Origin: Crocinitomicaceae bacterium
GTDB taxonomy: Bacteria; Bacteroidota; Bacteroidia; Flavobacteriales_D; Crocinitomicaceae
Assembly (NCBI GenBank): GCA_011522905.1
Contig: WTIB01000060.1
Location: forward strand, 1-7,177
DNA: 7,177 nucleotides
Direction: 5' to 3'
Within the stretch, counting starts at the first letter, position 1. The number at the start of each line of letters is the position of its first letter. The position numbers were made by a program, and so were the translations under genes. This document shows, in pieces, positions 5,285 to 7,177 of the stretch. The notes under the pieces were generated by a model that did no database searches, was not told where the DNA came from, and was given only the letters and a program-made list of their open reading frames with translations.

Positions 5285-6673
5285 ATGCAAAAAGCACTTA
5301 ATTTATTTCAAAGAATAGCTTCGGACCTACTTGAAGACGAGAAAAAAAATCCGGTTTCAGATTATATCCCTGTTCAGGAACTGTATCAGCAAATAGATTT
5401 GGCTTTACGAGAAAATCCAATTAGCGAACAGGAGTTTGAATCGGTACTTAGAGAAGTGGTATTTGCTTCCCCAAGAACAGCAACACCGGCATTCTTCAAT
5501 CAGCTGTTTGGTGGCAGGAACGAAACTGCAGTCTTAGGAGAGTTACTTTCCGTTTTATTAAATAATAGCATGTATACCTACAAGGCAGCAGGTGCTGCCG
5601 TGGGTGTTGAAAAGGCGGTTCTCAGGGAAGTTTGCAATACAATTGGATGGGATAGCGGGTCTGACGGCACATTTGCTTCAGGGGGCTCCTTAACAAACTT
5701 TATGGCCATGATAATGGCTCGTGATACAACGCTTAGCGATGTAAAAAACAGAGGAATGCATGCGCCAATGACCGTTTATACTTCTGAGGAATCTCATTAT
5801 AGCATTCCAAAAAATGCTGCCTTCTGTGGAATTGGCAGAGACCAAGTGCGTTATATTTCCACAGATAACTATGGCCGAATGATCCCTGAAGAACTTGAAC
5901 GGCAAATAGAAAATGATATACAAGAGGGTTATATTCCAACCTTGCTAAATCTCACGGCAGGAACAACGGTTTTGGGTGCTTTTGATTCCATTACTGATTT
6001 GTTGCCGATTGCCAAGAAATACAATATTTGGACACATGTAGATGGTGCGTATTGTGGTTCTGTTATTTTTAGCCATAAATACAAACACTTAATTGGCGGA
6101 ATAAAAGGGGTTGATTCTTTTAGCTTCAACGCACACAAAATGATAGGCACGCCATTAACCTGCTCTTTATTACTTGTGAAGAACAAGGCCTCGTTATACC
6201 AGTCCTTTTCAAATGAGGCGAGCTATTTATATCAAACAGAGGGAGACGAATTCAACCCGGGACAAACATCGCTTCAGTGTGGAAGGAGGAATGATGCCTT
6301 GAAATTTTGGGCTTTATGGAAAAGCGTAGGCACAAAGGGACTTGAGAAAATAGTGGACAAACAATTTGCCCTAGCTGATGAAGCAAGAGCATATGTTCGA
6401 AATCACCCTGATTATAAGCTTCACAGCTTTGATGATTCGATATCAATATGTTTCAGCTATAAAGATTTTGACGCCAAAACACTTTGTAAGGAGCTTTATG
6501 AGCAAAACACGCTTTTGGTATCCTATGGAGAAGGAAAAACCAAAGACTTTGTTCGGATGGTTACCATTAATGCCCAAAATGAATCTAGTGACATTCTTGA
6601 TTTTTTTAATAGCCTAGAGCAATTTGTTCAAGATAAAACAAGCTATCAAGAAAAGGCCAAGAGCATTACTTAA
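5285..6673 (+). CDS. Group II PLP decarboxylase, cysteine sulfinate decarboxylase-like (GAD/CSAD family)
   Basis: This 462-residue fold-type I PLP decarboxylase is closest in motif pattern to animal GAD, CSAD and GADL1. It has FFNQLFGG (70-77), the ring-stacking H171 in SEESHYSI, TAGTTVLGAFD (224-234), D253 in HVDGAY (binds the pyridine nitrogen), the Schiff-base K285 in NAHKM, the catalytic-loop tyrosine Y314 (29 residues after the lysine, as in GAD67), and QCGRR. The residues that separate CSAD from GAD, as I recall from mouse CSAD work, are F94, S114 and Y116; here they are F75, S95 and Y97 with identical spacing. This favours cysteine sulfinate (to hypotaurine) or aspartate over glutamate, but the substrate is an inference. 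The loop after Y314 is about three residues shorter than in GAD67. The ATG at 5285 is preferred to a TTG at 5249 that lies inside the predicted -7 box. rluF follows 4 bp later. Confidence 0.85.
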   Translation: MQKALNLFQRIASDLLEDEKKNPVSDYIPVQELYQQIDLALRENPISEQEFESVLREVVFASPRTATPAFFNQLFGGRNETAVLGELLSVLLNNSMYTYKAAGAAVGVEKAVLREVCNTIGWDSGSDGTFASGGSLTNFMAMIMARDTTLSDVKNRGMHAPMTVYTSEESHYSIPKNAAFCGIGRDQVRYISTDNYGRMIPEELERQIENDIQEGYIPTLLNLTAGTTVLGAFDSITDLLPIAKKYNIWTHVDGAYCGSVIFSHKYKHLIGGIKGVDSFSFNAHKMIGTPLTCSLLLVKNKASLYQSFSNEASYLYQTEGDEFNPGQTSLQCGRRNDALKFWALWKSVGTKGLEKIVDKQFALADEARAYVRNHPDYKLHSFDDSISICFSYKDFDAKTLCKELYEQNTLLVSYGEGKTKDFVRMVTINAQNESSDILDFFNSLEQFVQDKTSYQEKAKSIT

Positions 6674-6677
6674 TTTA

Positions 6678-7177
6678 ATGTCTGAAAAGCAATCAGTTCG
6701 AATCAATAAATATCTCAGCGAAGCAGGATTTTGCTCTAGAAGAGAAGCTGACAAGCTCATAGATGCGGGGGCTGTTAAAATCAATGGCAAAATTCCAGAA
6801 ATGGGAACAAAAGTCTTTTCTGAAGATGTGGTTACTGTTAACGGAAAGGAGATAAAAAGAAAAGAAAGTGAACATATATATATTGCCTTTAATAAGCCTG
6901 TAGGAATTGTTTGTACAACAGATACTCGTGTCGAAAAGGACAACATCATAGACTATATCAATTTCCCTTCGAGGATTTTTCCGATAGGTCGCCTGGACAA
7001 ACCAAGTGAGGGACTTATTTTACTCACCAATGATGGAGATATCGTAAACAAAATCCTAAGAGCAAGGAACAATCACGAAAAAGAATATATTGTAACCGTC
7101 AACAAACCTATTTCGGATTCATTTATAAAGAGAATGAGTAATGGGGTACCGATCTTAGATACCATTACACGAAAGTG
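6678..7177 (+). CDS. rluF: 23S rRNA pseudouridine(2604) synthase RluF (3' end missing)
   Basis: These are the first 166 residues of an RsuA/RluB/E/F-family pseudouridine synthase. An S4 RNA-binding domain comes first (VRINKYLSEAGFCSRREAD, residues 7-25, to about 65). The catalytic domain begins with IAFNKPVGIV (69-78), and the catalytic aspartate is D107 in FPIGRLDKPSEGL, the same position as in the E. coli enzyme. Segments NKILRARNNHEKEYIVTV and MSNGVPIL match E. coli RluF almost word for word, so RluF is preferred over RsuA, RluB or RluE. The enzyme isomerises U2604 of 23S rRNA, near the peptidyl-transferase centre. It begins 4 bp after the decarboxylase stop and is probably translated from the same transcript. 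The C-terminal part lies beyond the window. Confidence 0.92.
   Translation, partial: MSEKQSVRINKYLSEAGFCSRREADKLIDAGAVKINGKIPEMGTKVFSEDVVTVNGKEIKRKESEHIYIAFNKPVGIVCTTDTRVEKDNIIDYINFPSRIFPIGRLDKPSEGLILLTNDGDIVNKILRARNNHEKEYIVTVNKPISDSFIKRMSNGVPILDTITRK

Overview
The window looks like chromosomal DNA of a Bacteroidota bacterium, most likely of flavobacterial type. It is AT-rich, Shine-Dalgarno sequences are weak or absent, and two upstream regions carry the TAnnTTTG -7 box typical of this phylum. The proteins also read like Bacteroidota family members. This is a judgement from sequence alone, and genus and species cannot be named.

Layout: six genes run leftward on the minus strand and two run rightward, diverging from about position 5250. 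From left to right they are: a Rieske/mononuclear-iron oxygenase alpha subunit cut off by the window edge (1-818, minus); a secreted protein of unknown function with a helical C-terminus (857-2014, minus); a PqiA-related multi-pass membrane protein with a long extracytoplasmic coiled-coil insert (2087-3337, minus); a 104-bp element with terminal inverted repeats (3357-3460); a small MGMT/alkyltransferase-like protein without the catalytic cysteine (3477-3911, minus, TTG start); an animal-SDS-like PLP serine/threonine dehydratase (3989-4876, minus); a TraR/DksA-type zinc-finger regulator (4893-5225, minus); a group II PLP decarboxylase with cysteine-sulfinate-decarboxylase specificity residues (5285-6673, plus); and the 5' part of rluF, the 23S rRNA pseudouridine-2604 synthase (6678-7177, plus).

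How the genes may work together: the DksA-like regulator and the dehydratase are 16 bp apart and are probably co-transcribed, which would couple a starvation-type RNA polymerase regulator to amino-acid breakdown. The decarboxylase and rluF are 4 bp apart and probably form a second transcript. The PqiA-like membrane protein and the secreted protein are 72 bp apart in the same direction and may form an envelope pair.

The most unusual part is 3357-3997. A small cassette-like gene lies between a hairpin-forming inverted-repeat element and a short direct repeat that matches one arm of that element. This resembles a mobile or integron-like gene cassette, but the canonical attC core sites are not visible. 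No tRNA, rRNA, CRISPR array or transposase gene was seen.
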